Assembly (NCBI GenBank): GCA_036489775.1
Contig: DASXFC010000064.1
Coordinates: forward strand, 42,463-106,462
Reading direction: 5' to 3'
Origin: Bog-473 sp036489775
Lineage (GTDB): Bacteria > Actinomycetota > Acidimicrobiia > Acidimicrobiales > RAAP-2
DNA length: 64,000 nt
In this document: one piece after another, positions 33,795 to 42,505 of the stretch
Numbering within the stretch: position 1 is the first letter of the stretch
Layout: each line of letters starts with the position of its first letter
The notes under the pieces: generated by a model
Seen by the model: only the letters and a program-made list of their open reading frames with translations
The model's database searches: none
Told to the model about the DNA's origin: nothing
Program-made: the position numbers and the translations under genes

Positions 33795-35078
33795 TCAGTC
33801 GGAGTCGGCATCCGGGAGATCACCCAGATCTCCGTCGTCCGCCATGGGCGTGATCGGCGTGCCGTCGGGGCTCCAGCTGGCCCGGTCCTTGCGGAAGGGA
33901 TACCAACGTCCGTCCCGGCCCAGACGCAGCTGGCGTTCACCAAGAGTGACCCGGTTGAGGCGTACCACCGCACCCGGTCCAAGCAACGTGCGTCCCACGG
34001 CCGTGAGCTCGGGCCCGGGCTCCCAGGCCTCCCCGAGAACCGCCAGGCCCCCCACTCCGCCGTCGCGGAAGGCAAGGGCTCGCCTGAGCAGTTCGCGACC
34101 GGGTAGACCAGCTCGGAGCGCCAGTTCGTCCAAGGTCAAATGGCCGTCGTTGGCCTCCTGGCCAGCCAGCAGCAGGGAGGCTCGGCGTGCCAGATCTTCA
34201 TCCTCTGTGAGCTCCAGGCCGTGCGAATTCCCCCCTTGGGCCAGAGTGAGGGCTCGTGCCGCGGCATCCGAAGCCAGGGCACGCAACACCGCGATCTCCA
34301 CTCCGGTCCCCGGTGGTGGGTCGGCCGCAAGGACAGTCGGCCGACCCGGACGGCGTGGAGGCGGTGGCGCACTTGGCAGAGGAGCGGCGGGGCGGGACCA
34401 CATCTCCTTGGCCGGGACCCCTCCGTCGCTTTCGGGCTCCAGTACCGATACCGGAGGCAGGGCGGGGGCGCCGGCGTGTCGACGGGAGCGGAGTCCGGCC
34501 AGGACCTCCTCACGTCCGAGACCACGCAGGAGCAGCACGCCGAAGGCATCTGCGTCGAGTGAGTCGGCGACGAGATAGCAGACGGCCGCCGCATGCTTGC
34601 AGGGGTCGGCCCAGTCTGGGCATGAGCAGCGCGGCTGGAGTTCGCCCGCCCCGGGCAACAGGTCGAGACCGACGGACCTAACGTCGTCGCAGACTTCAGG
34701 TGGAAGTTCGCCATCGAGGAGTGCCGCCGTATGACCGATCTCAGCCACCAGTGCGTCGAGCACCCGGTCCCACTCGTCCGCGCTGAACGGTCGGACCCTC
34801 ACCCGCACCTTGTACGGCGAGTGCCGCGAGCCCTGCACATCGGCCAGAACTTCACCCGCTGCCAGCGTCAGTGGCCCAACGGCACCGGAGCGGGCGTACG
34901 TTCGACCCCGGGGCAGCCGGTTGGGATCGAGCTGGGCACGTTGCTCGAGTGCCTCGACCCATGCCTTGCCCCACCAGGAGGCCCCGAAGGGGCGGCGACC
35001 GGCGGCCCGCGGCGCGCTCGGCCCCGGCCGTCGAGGCTTCGGCTCGTACCACCCATCATTCCAATCCGATGGGCTCAT
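33795..35078 (-). CDS. SWIM zinc-finger protein
   Basis: 427 residues from ATG at 35076-35078, overlapping the helicase stop by 4 bases; longer frames extend inside the helicase gene and are shadows. Zinc motif RCSCPDWADPCKHAAAVCY (CxCx6CxH) near residue 150. N-terminal WWGKAWVEALEQRAQLDPNR is typical of the SWIM proteins paired with SNF2 helicases. Expected to bind DNA or protein and work with the helicase. Confidence 0.93.
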   Translation of the reverse strand: MSPSDWNDGWYEPKPRRPGPSAPRAAGRRPFGASWWGKAWVEALEQRAQLDPNRLPRGRTYARSGAVGPLTLAAGEVLADVQGSRHSPYKVRVRVRPFSADEWDRVLDALVAEIGHTAALLDGELPPEVCDDVRSVGLDLLPGAGELQPRCSCPDWADPCKHAAAVCYLVADSLDADAFGVLLLRGLGREEVLAGLRSRRHAGAPALPPVSVLEPESDGGVPAKEMWSRPAAPLPSAPPPPRRPGRPTVLAADPPPGTGVEIAVLRALASDAAARALTLAQGGNSHGLELTEDEDLARRASLLLAGQEANDGHLTLDELALRAGLPGRELLRRALAFRDGGVGGLAVLGEAWEPGPELTAVGRTLLGPGAVVRLNRVTLGERQLRLGRDGRWYPFRKDRASWSPDGTPITPMADDGDLGDLPDADSD

Positions 35079-38056
35079 CTCCCGCTCCCAAGGCTCACCA
35101 GTTCGGAAAGCTCTTCGTTGGTGAGCCGACCGATCCAGCTCTCGCCACCTCCAACAACCGCCTCGGCGAGCGAGCGCTTCCGCTCGATCAACTGGGCTAT
35201 GTGGTCTTCGAGAGTGCCTTCGGCGATCAGTCGGTGCACCTGAACCGGCCGGTCCTGTCCGATTCGGTGGGCCCGGTCGGTGGCTTGGTCTTCGACGGCC
35301 GGGTTCCACCAACGGTCGAAGTGAACGACATGGGTGGCCCGGGTCAGGTTGAGCCCGACGCCGCCGGCTTTGAGCGAGAGCAGCAGCACCGGCACCTTGC
35401 CGGCTTGGAAGGAATCGACCATCTCGGTCCGACGTTTCGCCGGCACCTTGCCGTGCAGGAACAGGGAGGGCACACCGAGGTGCTCGAGGCGAGCCTCCAC
35501 CAGCGACAGGCATTCGACGAACTGGCTGAAGACCAGGACCGACTCACCCTCGGCCACGATGACGTCGACCAACTCCTCGAGTGCAGCCAGTTTTCCGGAG
35601 CGACCCGCCAAGGGGCCGGCTTGATGCAGGTACTGCGCCGGGTGATTGCAGATCTGCTTGAGGACGGTGAGAAGGCGGAGCACCAGGCCTTGACGGGCGA
35701 AGCCGTCTTCACTCTCGATGGCGGCCAGTGCCTCGCGCACTTCGGCCTCATAGAGAGTGGTCTGCTCCTGGGTGAGCGGGACCGGCACATCGGTGACGGT
35801 CCGCGGCGGCAGGTCAGGAGCCACACCCGGATCCGTCTTCTTTCGACGGAGGAGAAAGGGTCGGGTGGTCAGGGTAAGGCGCTGGGTGATCAGCGGGTCA
35901 CCATGACGCTCGACCGGAGTGGCAACCGTCCGCACGAAGCGCTCGAACGGTCCGAGCAGTCCAGGGGTGGTCCAGTCCATGATCGACCACAGGTCGCTCA
36001 GCCGGTTTTCCACCGGGGTACCGGTCAGTGCGAGACGGGCCGGACCACCGATGGTGCGCAATGACCGTGCCGTCGCGGTCTGCGGGTTTTTGGCGTGCTG
36101 CGCCTCGTCGGCCACCACTAGCTTGAAACCGGCCGATGACAACATCTCGGCATCCATTCGGGCCACCCCGTAGCTGGTGACGACGAGCTCTTCGGGTTCG
36201 AGTCCCGACAGGGTGCGCGCCGGGCCGTGGTGGCGGCGCACCACCGTGTCGGGAGCGAAGCGCCTGACCTCGCGCTCCCAGTTGCCCAGGAGCGACGTCG
36301 GGCACACGACCAGGGTCGGACCCTGTCCGGCGGCCACGCGGTGGAGATGCAGGGCGATGACCTGGAGCGTCTTGCCCAGACCCATGTCGTCGGCCAGGCA
36401 GCCGCCAAGACCGGTATCGGCCATGGCGTGCAGCCACGTCACTCCCCGGAGCTGATAGGGACGAAGCTCGACATCGGTGGCCAATCCCGGTGGCGGGCCG
36501 AGCTGGTCGTGCCCGGTCCCGGTCAACGCAGAGAGACGGTCGGCCAGGTCGCCCAGTGGACCATCGGCAACGACGGCGATGGCTTCGCCGTCGAGATCGA
36601 CCGTCCCGGCCAGCAGCGCGCCGAGGGCTTCGGCCGCCGTCAGCCGCCGCTGCCGGCGGGACTTGAGACGCTCAAGGAGCGCCGGGTCGGCGGCGACCCA
36701 ACGGCCGCGCAACCGCACCAGCCCCCTCTTGGCCTCGGCCAGTTGATCGACCTCCTCTTCGGAAAGCAGTTCACCGTGCAACGTGGCCTGCCAGCGGAAC
36801 TCCACCAGGGTCTCCAGGCTGAAGCCGGCCTCCATGACCACACCGGGAGTGGGCACGATGGAGGCGCGGAGCTCAATGCCGTCGGCCAGGATCTCCGATG
36901 GCCAGAGCACCGCCAACCCGGTGCCCTGCAACAGGGTGGCGCCGTCGGCCAGTAGCTCGGCCAGCAGGTCGTCGTCGAGATCGAGTCCGGTGGGAGCCCG
37001 CTCGTGGAGGAGTCGCTCCAGGGGCGCCCAGGCCCGGGCGCCCCGACGCAGCGCCCGCAACAGGTCTGTCTCGGCGTCATCGCCGAAGCGCGACACCACC
37101 GCGGCGGGCGAGCGGTACAGATCGGCAGCATCGACGATCAAACTCGATTCGGCCCGGCTGGTGAGTTGCAGCACAGCACGAGCTGACGGAACCGGGCCAT
37201 CCGTCGCTCCGTTTCCCTTCCTTCGCCTCCTCGCCGGAGTGGGTCGAGCGAGACCGACCGTCGCGCCATCCGCGGGCTGGCCGGCGGACGAGTCGAGTTC
37301 GATCCGAAGGGCGACGTCGGCGCCGCGCTGACCGGCGAACCCGCCCGCCGCGTCCACCAGCCAAGGGCGGAGGTCGCCCGCACGAACGGGCTTCGCGCTG
37401 GCGAACGGCACCCCCCGCTTGGTGCGGCTCTTGGTCTTGGTCTGGGTCGACAGGCCACCACCGACGAGCGGTGAGGCTGCTGTTCGGGGAAGACTGTCGG
37501 CCAGGGCATCCCACGCCGCTCGGATGAGGTGGTCGGGTGAGCGAAGGCGCAGCGGCGACGACCCCTCGAGTGCCAACGCATGCGCGGCTGCCGGGAACGC
37601 GGCACCGAGTTCATCGAGAAGCTTCCGATCAGCTGCATCGAGAGGGCCCGCCCGCCAGGCGTCCCAACCCGAGTCGGTCACTGAAGGGTAGAGCCGGCCG
37701 CGGGCCACGAGTCCCAGCCCCATCTCGATCGCCCTCGACCAGGCTTCGGCTCCTGGCACCTCTGGATCGAGGTGGCGGACCAGCATGATCGCATCGAGAA
37801 TGGGCACCCGTCTGGCCACAACCTGGCGTCGCCGGACCCCGGTCCCGGTCACCGTCGGGAGAACGACTTCAATCTCACTGGGGAACAATCGAGGATCGGG
37901 AGAGGCGGGTGCCCGGGAACAGTCGTAAATGACGAGCGCTCCCAATCGGGGCGGATCGCCTGGCTCGAAAGTCACTGCAAAGTTACCGGTAGAAATCGCC
38001 TCTTCGAGGTCCTCCCGAAGGCCGCGTGAGGTCGATGACTCCGTCAATGCGCCCAC
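35075..38056 (-). CDS. SNF2-family DEAD/DEAH-type helicase
   Basis: 993 residues from GTG at 38056 with AGGA 8 bases upstream; longer frames overlap the vapC gene. SNF2 motifs: DDMGLGKTLQVIAL (I), VADEAQHAKNP (II, DEAQ), ALTGTPVENRLSDLW (III), SLKAGGVGLNLTRATH and AHRIGQDRPVQVHRL (V-VI). A long N-terminal region with REDLEEAISTGNF precedes the bacterial SNF2-associated domain. It is coupled to the SWIM protein. Function probably in DNA repair or chromatin-like remodelling (family inference). Confidence 0.93.
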   Translation of the reverse strand: MGALTESSTSRGLREDLEEAISTGNFAVTFEPGDPPRLGALVIYDCSRAPASPDPRLFPSEIEVVLPTVTGTGVRRRQVVARRVPILDAIMLVRHLDPEVPGAEAWSRAIEMGLGLVARGRLYPSVTDSGWDAWRAGPLDAADRKLLDELGAAFPAAAHALALEGSSPLRLRSPDHLIRAAWDALADSLPRTAASPLVGGGLSTQTKTKSRTKRGVPFASAKPVRAGDLRPWLVDAAGGFAGQRGADVALRIELDSSAGQPADGATVGLARPTPARRRRKGNGATDGPVPSARAVLQLTSRAESSLIVDAADLYRSPAAVVSRFGDDAETDLLRALRRGARAWAPLERLLHERAPTGLDLDDDLLAELLADGATLLQGTGLAVLWPSEILADGIELRASIVPTPGVVMEAGFSLETLVEFRWQATLHGELLSEEEVDQLAEAKRGLVRLRGRWVAADPALLERLKSRRQRRLTAAEALGALLAGTVDLDGEAIAVVADGPLGDLADRLSALTGTGHDQLGPPPGLATDVELRPYQLRGVTWLHAMADTGLGGCLADDMGLGKTLQVIALHLHRVAAGQGPTLVVCPTSLLGNWEREVRRFAPDTVVRRHHGPARTLSGLEPEELVVTSYGVARMDAEMLSSAGFKLVVADEAQHAKNPQTATARSLRTIGGPARLALTGTPVENRLSDLWSIMDWTTPGLLGPFERFVRTVATPVERHGDPLITQRLTLTTRPFLLRRKKTDPGVAPDLPPRTVTDVPVPLTQEQTTLYEAEVREALAAIESEDGFARQGLVLRLLTVLKQICNHPAQYLHQAGPLAGRSGKLAALEELVDVIVAEGESVLVFSQFVECLSLVEARLEHLGVPSLFLHGKVPAKRRTEMVDSFQAGKVPVLLLSLKAGGVGLNLTRATHVVHFDRWWNPAVEDQATDRAHRIGQDRPVQVHRLIAEGTLEDHIAQLIERKRSLAEAVVGGGESWIGRLTNEELSELVSLGSGR

Positions 38057-38139
38057 CGGTCCGATCCTATCGGCGGCAAAATTGGTCCTCTCCTGTATCA
38101 AGCGCCCGGTGCTCGAGCTCGTGCAGGATTCGGTCCGAT

Positions 38140-38580
38140 CTAGACGAGCCGTAACCCGAGGCTCAGCGCCACGCTGGATTGCGCTTGGTCTCTGGTGGCA
38201 AAACCGGCATCCTCTCCTGGCTCGACCAGGCTCGGAAGAGTGAGAGCTGCCACCGCGAGATGCCACGCGTCCATGGCACGAATGGCGTACTCACGAACGA
38301 GATGGAGAGCACGCTCCTCCACCTCCTTCTGATCAGCGGCGACCACGGTCACCGCACCATCTGTTCCCAAGTCTCCATCGAGCACGTCCAAGAGGCCCGC
38401 CTCGTCACCTCGCCCGGCCCGTGCCGCGCGCACCAAAGCGCCAGACACTTCGATACGTGTCCATGTGCCAGTGATGAGCCCAATCTCAAGGTCCGCGAGC
38501 AGGGACGTTGCCTCTTCGTGTCCGGGCTCATCGGCCAGGTAGGCACGCGCCAGCATCGACGAGTCGAGGTAGACGATCAC
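38140..38580 (-). CDS. vapC: PIN-domain toxin (VapC-like), second pair
   Basis: 146 residues. PIN core: MIVYLDSSMLARAYL (Asp), WTRIEVSGALVRA (Glu), YAIRAMDAWHLAVA (Asp), followed by DAGFATRDQAQ (Asp). The upstream end is coupled to the RHH antitoxin (4-base overlap at 38577-38580). The stop is 83 bases before the SNF2 helicase start. Confidence 0.92.
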   Translation of the reverse strand: MIVYLDSSMLARAYLADEPGHEEATSLLADLEIGLITGTWTRIEVSGALVRAARAGRGDEAGLLDVLDGDLGTDGAVTVVAADQKEVEERALHLVREYAIRAMDAWHLAVAALTLPSLVEPGEDAGFATRDQAQSSVALSLGLRLV

Positions 38581-38873
38581 ACCCTCTCTCGCTCCTCGGC
38601 TAGGAGCCGGTCGAGGACTGGGCCGATACCTCGCGTCGATGCGACGATCCGACCTCGCCGGCGGGTGTCGACGGCTGCGCCACTTGCTGACCGGAGTAGT
38701 CCCAGGGCCGCCGCTCGTGCCTGCAACCGGGCCCGCCGGTCGCCCTCGTCGGCATCGATAGCGGCGTCGAGAATTTCGTTCGCCACCGCGTTGACGCTCT
38801 GGCCGGCACGAGCGGCGCGCGCCGCGAGTCGACGGTGGATGTCGTCGGGAACCCGGAGGAGAAGCTGCTTCAT
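38577..38873 (-). CDS. vapB: FitA-like/RHH antitoxin
   Basis: 98 residues. N-terminal ribbon-helix-helix: MKQLLLRVPDDIHRRLAARA, SVNAVANEILDAAIDAD. The C-terminal part (GIGPVLDRLLAEERER) is the toxin-binding tail. Overlaps the toxin start. A perfect palindrome lies 8 bases before the ATG. Confidence 0.9.
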   Translation of the reverse strand: MKQLLLRVPDDIHRRLAARAARAGQSVNAVANEILDAAIDADEGDRRARLQARAAALGLLRSASGAAVDTRRRGRIVASTRGIGPVLDRLLAEERERV

Positions 38874-38880
38874 GTTCTGA

Positions 38881-38907
38881 TGATATCAGAGAAACGATCT
38901 GATATCA
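38881..38907 (-). promoter_or_regulatory. operator palindrome and leaderless promoter of the second vapBC
   Basis: TGATATCAGA-gaaacga-TCTGATATCA is a perfect 10-7-10 inverted repeat. The -10 TATCAT (minus strand, 38885-38880) overlaps it and is 6 bases before the ATG, predicting a leaderless message. RHH antitoxins often bind palindromes of this kind, so auto-repression is expected. Confidence 0.7.
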
Positions 38908-38974
38908 CACGGAGCCCTTCGCTCTCGTCGCTCCGCGCTCGTCAGCGACGCCACGGCTCGGGGAGCCGCGCCAC

Positions 38975-39385
38975 TCAGGGCACCAACGTGAACGCCGAAA
39001 TATGACGTGGACGTACGACGGAGAAGTGGCGATGATCAAGCGTTGCGATCACGCCAGCATGATGCCGCTCGGCGAGCGTCACCACCGAAGCGTCCACGAT
39101 CCCGAGCGGAAGGTCGAGATACTGCTCGGTGAGCTCGGCGATCCGCTCCCACTCCCCATCGAGCACCGGCTCGACGACGAGTTCTCCGTCAGCGATCGAA
39201 CGGCCGAACGCCAGTTCGGCCTGGGCGCCGATCCGGTCTGCCAGCAGGTAGCTGACCTCGGTCACGACGAGCGCGGGAACGAGGAGCGGCCGCACGGCGC
39301 TGGAGAGCAACTCGATGCTACGGCGGTGGTTGCGATCGTCCCTTGCTGCCGCCGCGTAGAGGGGCCCCGCATCGACGATGAGCAC
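38975..39385 (-). CDS. vapC: PIN-domain toxin (VapC-like), third pair
   Basis: 136 residues, GTG start sharing one base with the antitoxin stop. Acidic residues: MLIVDAGPLYAAA (Asp), VVTEVSYLLADRI (Glu), GIVDASVVTLAE (Asp), ATLDHRHF (Asp). A complete VapC-like RNase. Confidence 0.92.
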   Translation of the reverse strand: MLIVDAGPLYAAAARDDRNHRRSIELLSSAVRPLLVPALVVTEVSYLLADRIGAQAELAFGRSIADGELVVEPVLDGEWERIAELTEQYLDLPLGIVDASVVTLAERHHAGVIATLDHRHFSVVRPRHISAFTLVP

Positions 39386-39630
39386 TACACCGAAGGCTGG
39401 CGGCGGCGAGCGATCGCCTTGCCGACGAGTTCGTCGACGCGCTCGGAGGCGTCGGTGGGTCCACCCTCACCGACAGCGAAGAAGCCGAGCCGACCTGCCG
39501 GCGCCGGGACGGGCACGTGCTGCTCGATAGCCTCCCGCGCGACGTCTGCAATCGAGACACCCCGGCGCCTGGCCTCGAGGCGGATCCTGGCGTCGAGTTC
39601 GTCCGGCAGCATGATCGTCGTCCGCTTCAT
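39385..39630 (-). CDS. vapB: CopG/RHH antitoxin
   Basis: 81 residues. MKRTTIMLPDELDARIRLEA and VSIADVAREAIEQHV give the RHH. The tail RVDELVGKAIARRRQ contacts the toxin in related pairs. Its ATG lies 6 bases after the -10 TATGCT. Confidence 0.9.
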   Translation of the reverse strand: MKRTTIMLPDELDARIRLEARRRGVSIADVAREAIEQHVPVPAPAGRLGFFAVGEGGPTDASERVDELVGKAIARRRQPSV

Positions 39631-39636
39631 GAGGAT

Positions 39637-39667
39637 AGCATATCACTTCACGCCTCATGCCTCATGA
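39637..39667 (-). promoter_or_regulatory. leaderless promoter with iterated 7-mers
   Basis: On the minus strand, TATGCT (39642-39637) lies 6 bases before the ATG at 39630, within the short inverted repeat GATA-tgc-TATC. Just upstream GCATGAG occurs twice and then GCGTGAA, an iterated 7-base unit (39667-39645) that could be an operator series. Confidence 0.5.
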
Positions 39668-39732
39668 TGCGCGACCCCAGCTCGACGTTGCGAGGCTGGC
39701 GCCTGGGCCGCCGGTGGCTTCCCAGCCATCAC

Positions 39733-39849
39733 TCGATCGACAGTGCTGACGTGGCCATCTCCGCGACTGCGCTCCGCACCGGCACGAGCCTATTCACACG
39801 GAACATCGAGCACTTCCCGATGTTCCCCGATCTCGAGGCACCTTGCTGA
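39733..39849 (+). pseudogene. VapC C-terminal remnant
   Basis: The plus-strand frame gives DSADVAISATALRTGTSLFT then RNIEHFPMFPDLEAPC, matching the end of VapC PIN toxins (ADVLIAATAL, TRNVRHF). The front is missing and no antitoxin is present. A fourth TA module apparently decayed here. Confidence 0.8.
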
Positions 39850-40079
39850 CACGCTTCAGGAACCGCCACAAGCCGACAGGCTCGACTGGCGGCGACCTGC
39901 CAGGCAGGGGTCGATGACCTGCCGGTGACCGATGACGCGTCCGAGGTCTGCAGCCGTGTAGGAGGTCGCACTCACTCCTCTTCGACTGCATCAGCCGCTA
40001 TAGACGGTGGTTCTCACCCCTGCATCACATTTTCATGTTGCGTGGTGCAGAGTCGCCGGCGCGGCGGGGCCGATGGGGT
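39850..40079. other. gene-free stretch
   Basis: No gene supported. An imperfect stem CTGCATCACA/TGCGTGGTGCAG with an inner ACAT-GAAA-ATGT hairpin (minus strand, about 40021-40051) lies downstream of the 265-residue gene and may end its transcript, though no T-run follows. Confidence 0.35.
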
Positions 40080-40877
40080 TTACAAGCCGCCCCAGCTGGT
40101 GACCTTGTAGGGCGCCACGATCGGCGTGCCCACGTCCAGCTGGATCTGGTAGTGGTCGCCCAGCGGCAGGCTGGCCGGGTTGCCCTTGTAGAGCTTCCCG
40201 TTGAAGAAGGTCGTCACCACGCCCCTGTCCGGGCCGACCTGCGTCGAACTCAGCGGCTGGCCCCATTCGGCGAAGAACTGCGAAAGCGTGAAGCCCAAGG
40301 ACGTGCTCGGCGACTCGATGTGGATGATGCCGTCGTCGGCGTGGGTGTGCAGCCAGTAGAAGCAGCTCCCGGTCTCGACGAAGGGACCTTCGGGCGTCTG
40401 CACGGCGGTGAAGCCGGGAATGCCGATGCCGTAGGGGATGATCTTCTGCTTGCCGTTCACGAAGATGGTCAAGTGGGTGTGGACGTGGGTGACCGTCTGC
40501 TCCCCGTCCTGACACTGGATCCCGTCCACCGTCTGCCCCGTGGCCACCGTCGACAGGTCGGCCAACTTGGCCGAGCTGCTGGCCGGTAGCCCGACCGTCT
40601 CGGGTCCTGCCTTCTCCTTGGGGGCCGGCACCGTCTTCATGGACGACGGAATGGCCACCGTGGCCACCTTGGGATTCTTCAGCGATGGGGGGATGGTCTT
40701 GCTCCCGCCGGTGACCACCAGGACGATGATGACGATCACCGCCACCAGGACGAGCACTCCCCCACCCCGCAGGGCGTACCCCGTGCGCTTGGCCCGGAGC
40801 TCGGCAGCGCGCTTCTCGGCGGCCCGCTGCTGGGCCTCGGATCGACGCTGCGCCTTGGACTTGGACTGGCTCGGCAT
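40080..40877 (-). CDS. single-pass membrane protein with His-rich extracytoplasmic domain
   Basis: 265 residues. N-terminal Lys/Arg/Gln-rich cytoplasmic coiled segment, one TM (GGGVLVLVAVIVIIVLVV) then an outer domain with VTHVHTHLTIFVNGK, CFYWLHTHADDGIIHIESP and a GVVTTFFNGKLY strand. The clustered His and the two Cys could bind a metal. Similar proteins are seen in Chloroflexi and Actinobacteria; function unknown. Confidence 0.8.
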   Translation of the reverse strand: MPSQSKSKAQRRSEAQQRAAEKRAAELRAKRTGYALRGGGVLVLVAVIVIIVLVVTGGSKTIPPSLKNPKVATVAIPSSMKTVPAPKEKAGPETVGLPASSSAKLADLSTVATGQTVDGIQCQDGEQTVTHVHTHLTIFVNGKQKIIPYGIGIPGFTAVQTPEGPFVETGSCFYWLHTHADDGIIHIESPSTSLGFTLSQFFAEWGQPLSSTQVGPDRGVVTTFFNGKLYKGNPASLPLGDHYQIQLDVGTPIVAPYKVTSWGGL

Positions 40878-40889
40878 GGTCCGGACAAA

Positions 40890-41439
40890 CTAGTCGAACC
40901 ACCCCCATTGAGAGTCGTCGACTCGCTCCAGCGGCCCCGCCCACTCCAGCGGTCCGGGCGACTCAAGGGCGCGTCGCCCCAGCTCCTGGGCCGTGCTCCC
41001 CACGTCCCCCTCGAGGAAAGCAACCGAGATGGAGCGTTGGCCGTCGCTGAGCCGCCATTCCCCACTCACCCCGGGCACTTCACCGAGCTGCGGCCCAGGA
41101 GCCCCAGGCGGCACGTCCGGTCCCACCACCACGCAGACCCCGGCGGCGGGCCGGAACGGGATGGCCCCGGCCGACACCTTGGCTGCCGGCCAAGTCGAAG
41201 AACTCGGGCCGCACGGCCTCACCTCGCAGGAAATACAGCCTCATGTAGTGGCAGGGGGCCAACAGCGGACTCACAGCCACCCGGGCCTCCACGCAGCGTG
41301 GCGAGCACACCCATCGCTGACCGAACGTGATCCCCTCAATCGTGAACTGTTCGGGCAGGTGGTCGAAGTGATGCCACTCGTTGTAGGCCCGGTGCCCGCT
41401 GGGATCGGTGATCTCGGTGAAGGAGAAGAAGCCCAGCAC
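40890..41439 (-). pseudogene. frameshifted gene, hypothetical DUF4286/EthD-like
   Basis: Starts plausibly at GTG 41439 (VLGFFSFTEITDPSG, YNEWHHFDHLPEQFTIEG) and runs to about 41190 (RPEFFDLAG), then continues in another frame (AAKVSAGAIPFRPAAGVCVV ... ESPGPLEWAGPLERVDDSQW) to 40890. A single base gain or loss near 41180-41195 splits the ~180-residue protein. The NEWHHFDHLPE pattern fits dimeric alpha-beta-barrel (EthD-like) proteins. Sequencing error is possible. Confidence 0.7.
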
Positions 41440-41485
41440 GATTGGACCGAATGCCGCGAACTCGAAGTGACAAACTCTTGTCCCA

Positions 41486-42505
41486 ATGACACAGCCGCTG
41501 GCGGGCATTGCTGTGCTGGACCTCAGCGTCTGGCGTCCCGGTCCTTACGCCACGTCACTGCTCTGCGCCCTCGGCGCCGACGTGCTCAAAGTCGAACCAC
41601 CCGGCGGCGATCCCATGCGTCACTACGCCGACCTCTTCGACGCCATCAACCGGGGCAAGCGCAGCATCGTGCTCGACCTCAAGGACGAGGACGACCGCGC
41701 CCGTGCCCTCGAGTTGGCCGCCCAGGCCGGCGTCATGGTCGAAGGCTTCCGGCCCGGCGTCATGCAACGCCTGGGCCTCGATGAACCCACCATCCGCGCC
41801 AGCAATCCCAACCTCGTCTACTGCTCCATCTCGGGTTATGGCCAGAGCGGACCTCGGGCCCACCTGCCCGGGCATGACGTCAACTACCAGGCCTGGGGCG
41901 GCACCCTCAATCCGGATGGTCGACCGGCCACCATGCCGCCACTCCCCATGGCCGACCTCGCCTCAGGGATGGCGGCGGCCTTCGGCATCTGTGCCGCCCT
42001 GCTCGGCGGCCAGGGCGCCTACCTCGATCTGTCCATGACCGACGTCATGGCCACCTGGACCGGCAACGTGGGCCACACCACCTCCCCCGACTCCACCTCG
42101 CCCGACACCACAACGCCCAAGCCGGTCCCGGGCTATGGCCTCTTCGTCACCGCCAACGGCACCCAGATCGCCCTGGGCGTGGTCAACGAGAATCACTTCT
42201 GGTCGGCGCTGTGCCATGCCATCGGCCTCGACCGACACGCCGACCTCACTTTCGCCGAGCGCTCGGCCCGGGGCGCCGAACTCCAAGATGCCGTCAACGG
42301 CGCCATCGTGCGCCACGACCGCGACACTCTCGTCAAGACGCTCATAGAGGCCGGCGTCCCCGCCGCACCGGTCCTCGACCGCGCTGCCATGGTGGCCACC
42401 GCACCGTTCCCGAGCTTCCCCATCCGCTGGAACGAGGCCCAGCCCACCGGCGAGGTCCCGACTGTCGACCAACACCGGGGCCAGGGGTTCCTGACCAGCC
42501 CATGA
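41486..42505 (+). CDS. CaiB/BaiF family CoA-transferase
   Basis: 339 residues. Family hallmarks: LAGIAVLDLSVWRPGPYAT, GADVLKVEPPGGDP, INRGKRSIVLDLKDE, and the catalytic Asp in LPGHDVNYQAWGG. Type III CoA-transferase; moves CoA between carboxylic acids. It is a bit shorter than usual (~380-400). Divergent from the frameshifted gene; overlaps the membrane protein by 4 bases. Confidence 0.94.
   Translation: MTQPLAGIAVLDLSVWRPGPYATSLLCALGADVLKVEPPGGDPMRHYADLFDAINRGKRSIVLDLKDEDDRARALELAAQAGVMVEGFRPGVMQRLGLDEPTIRASNPNLVYCSISGYGQSGPRAHLPGHDVNYQAWGGTLNPDGRPATMPPLPMADLASGMAAAFGICAALLGGQGAYLDLSMTDVMATWTGNVGHTTSPDSTSPDTTTPKPVPGYGLFVTANGTQIALGVVNENHFWSALCHAIGLDRHADLTFAERSARGAELQDAVNGAIVRHDRDTLVKTLIEAGVPAAPVLDRAAMVATAPFPSFPIRWNEAQPTGEVPTVDQHRGQGFLTSP

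Noticed and set aside
32327..33853. 508-codon plus-strand frame over the disulfide oxidoreductase
   Set aside because: His/Pro/Arg-rich shadow; the minus-strand gene has FAD, NAD and disulfide motifs.
35079..35513. N-terminal extension of the SWIM gene frame
   Set aside because: Runs antisense-like inside the helicase gene in another frame; the ATG at 35078 overlapping the helicase stop is a much better start.
34871..36064. 397-codon plus-strand frame over the SWIM/SNF2 pair
   Set aside because: Shadow; SNF2 and SWIM motifs are on the minus strand.
39645..39667. iterated GCATGAG units as a mini CRISPR
   Set aside because: Units are 7 bases, contiguous and only two exact copies; no spacers or cas genes.
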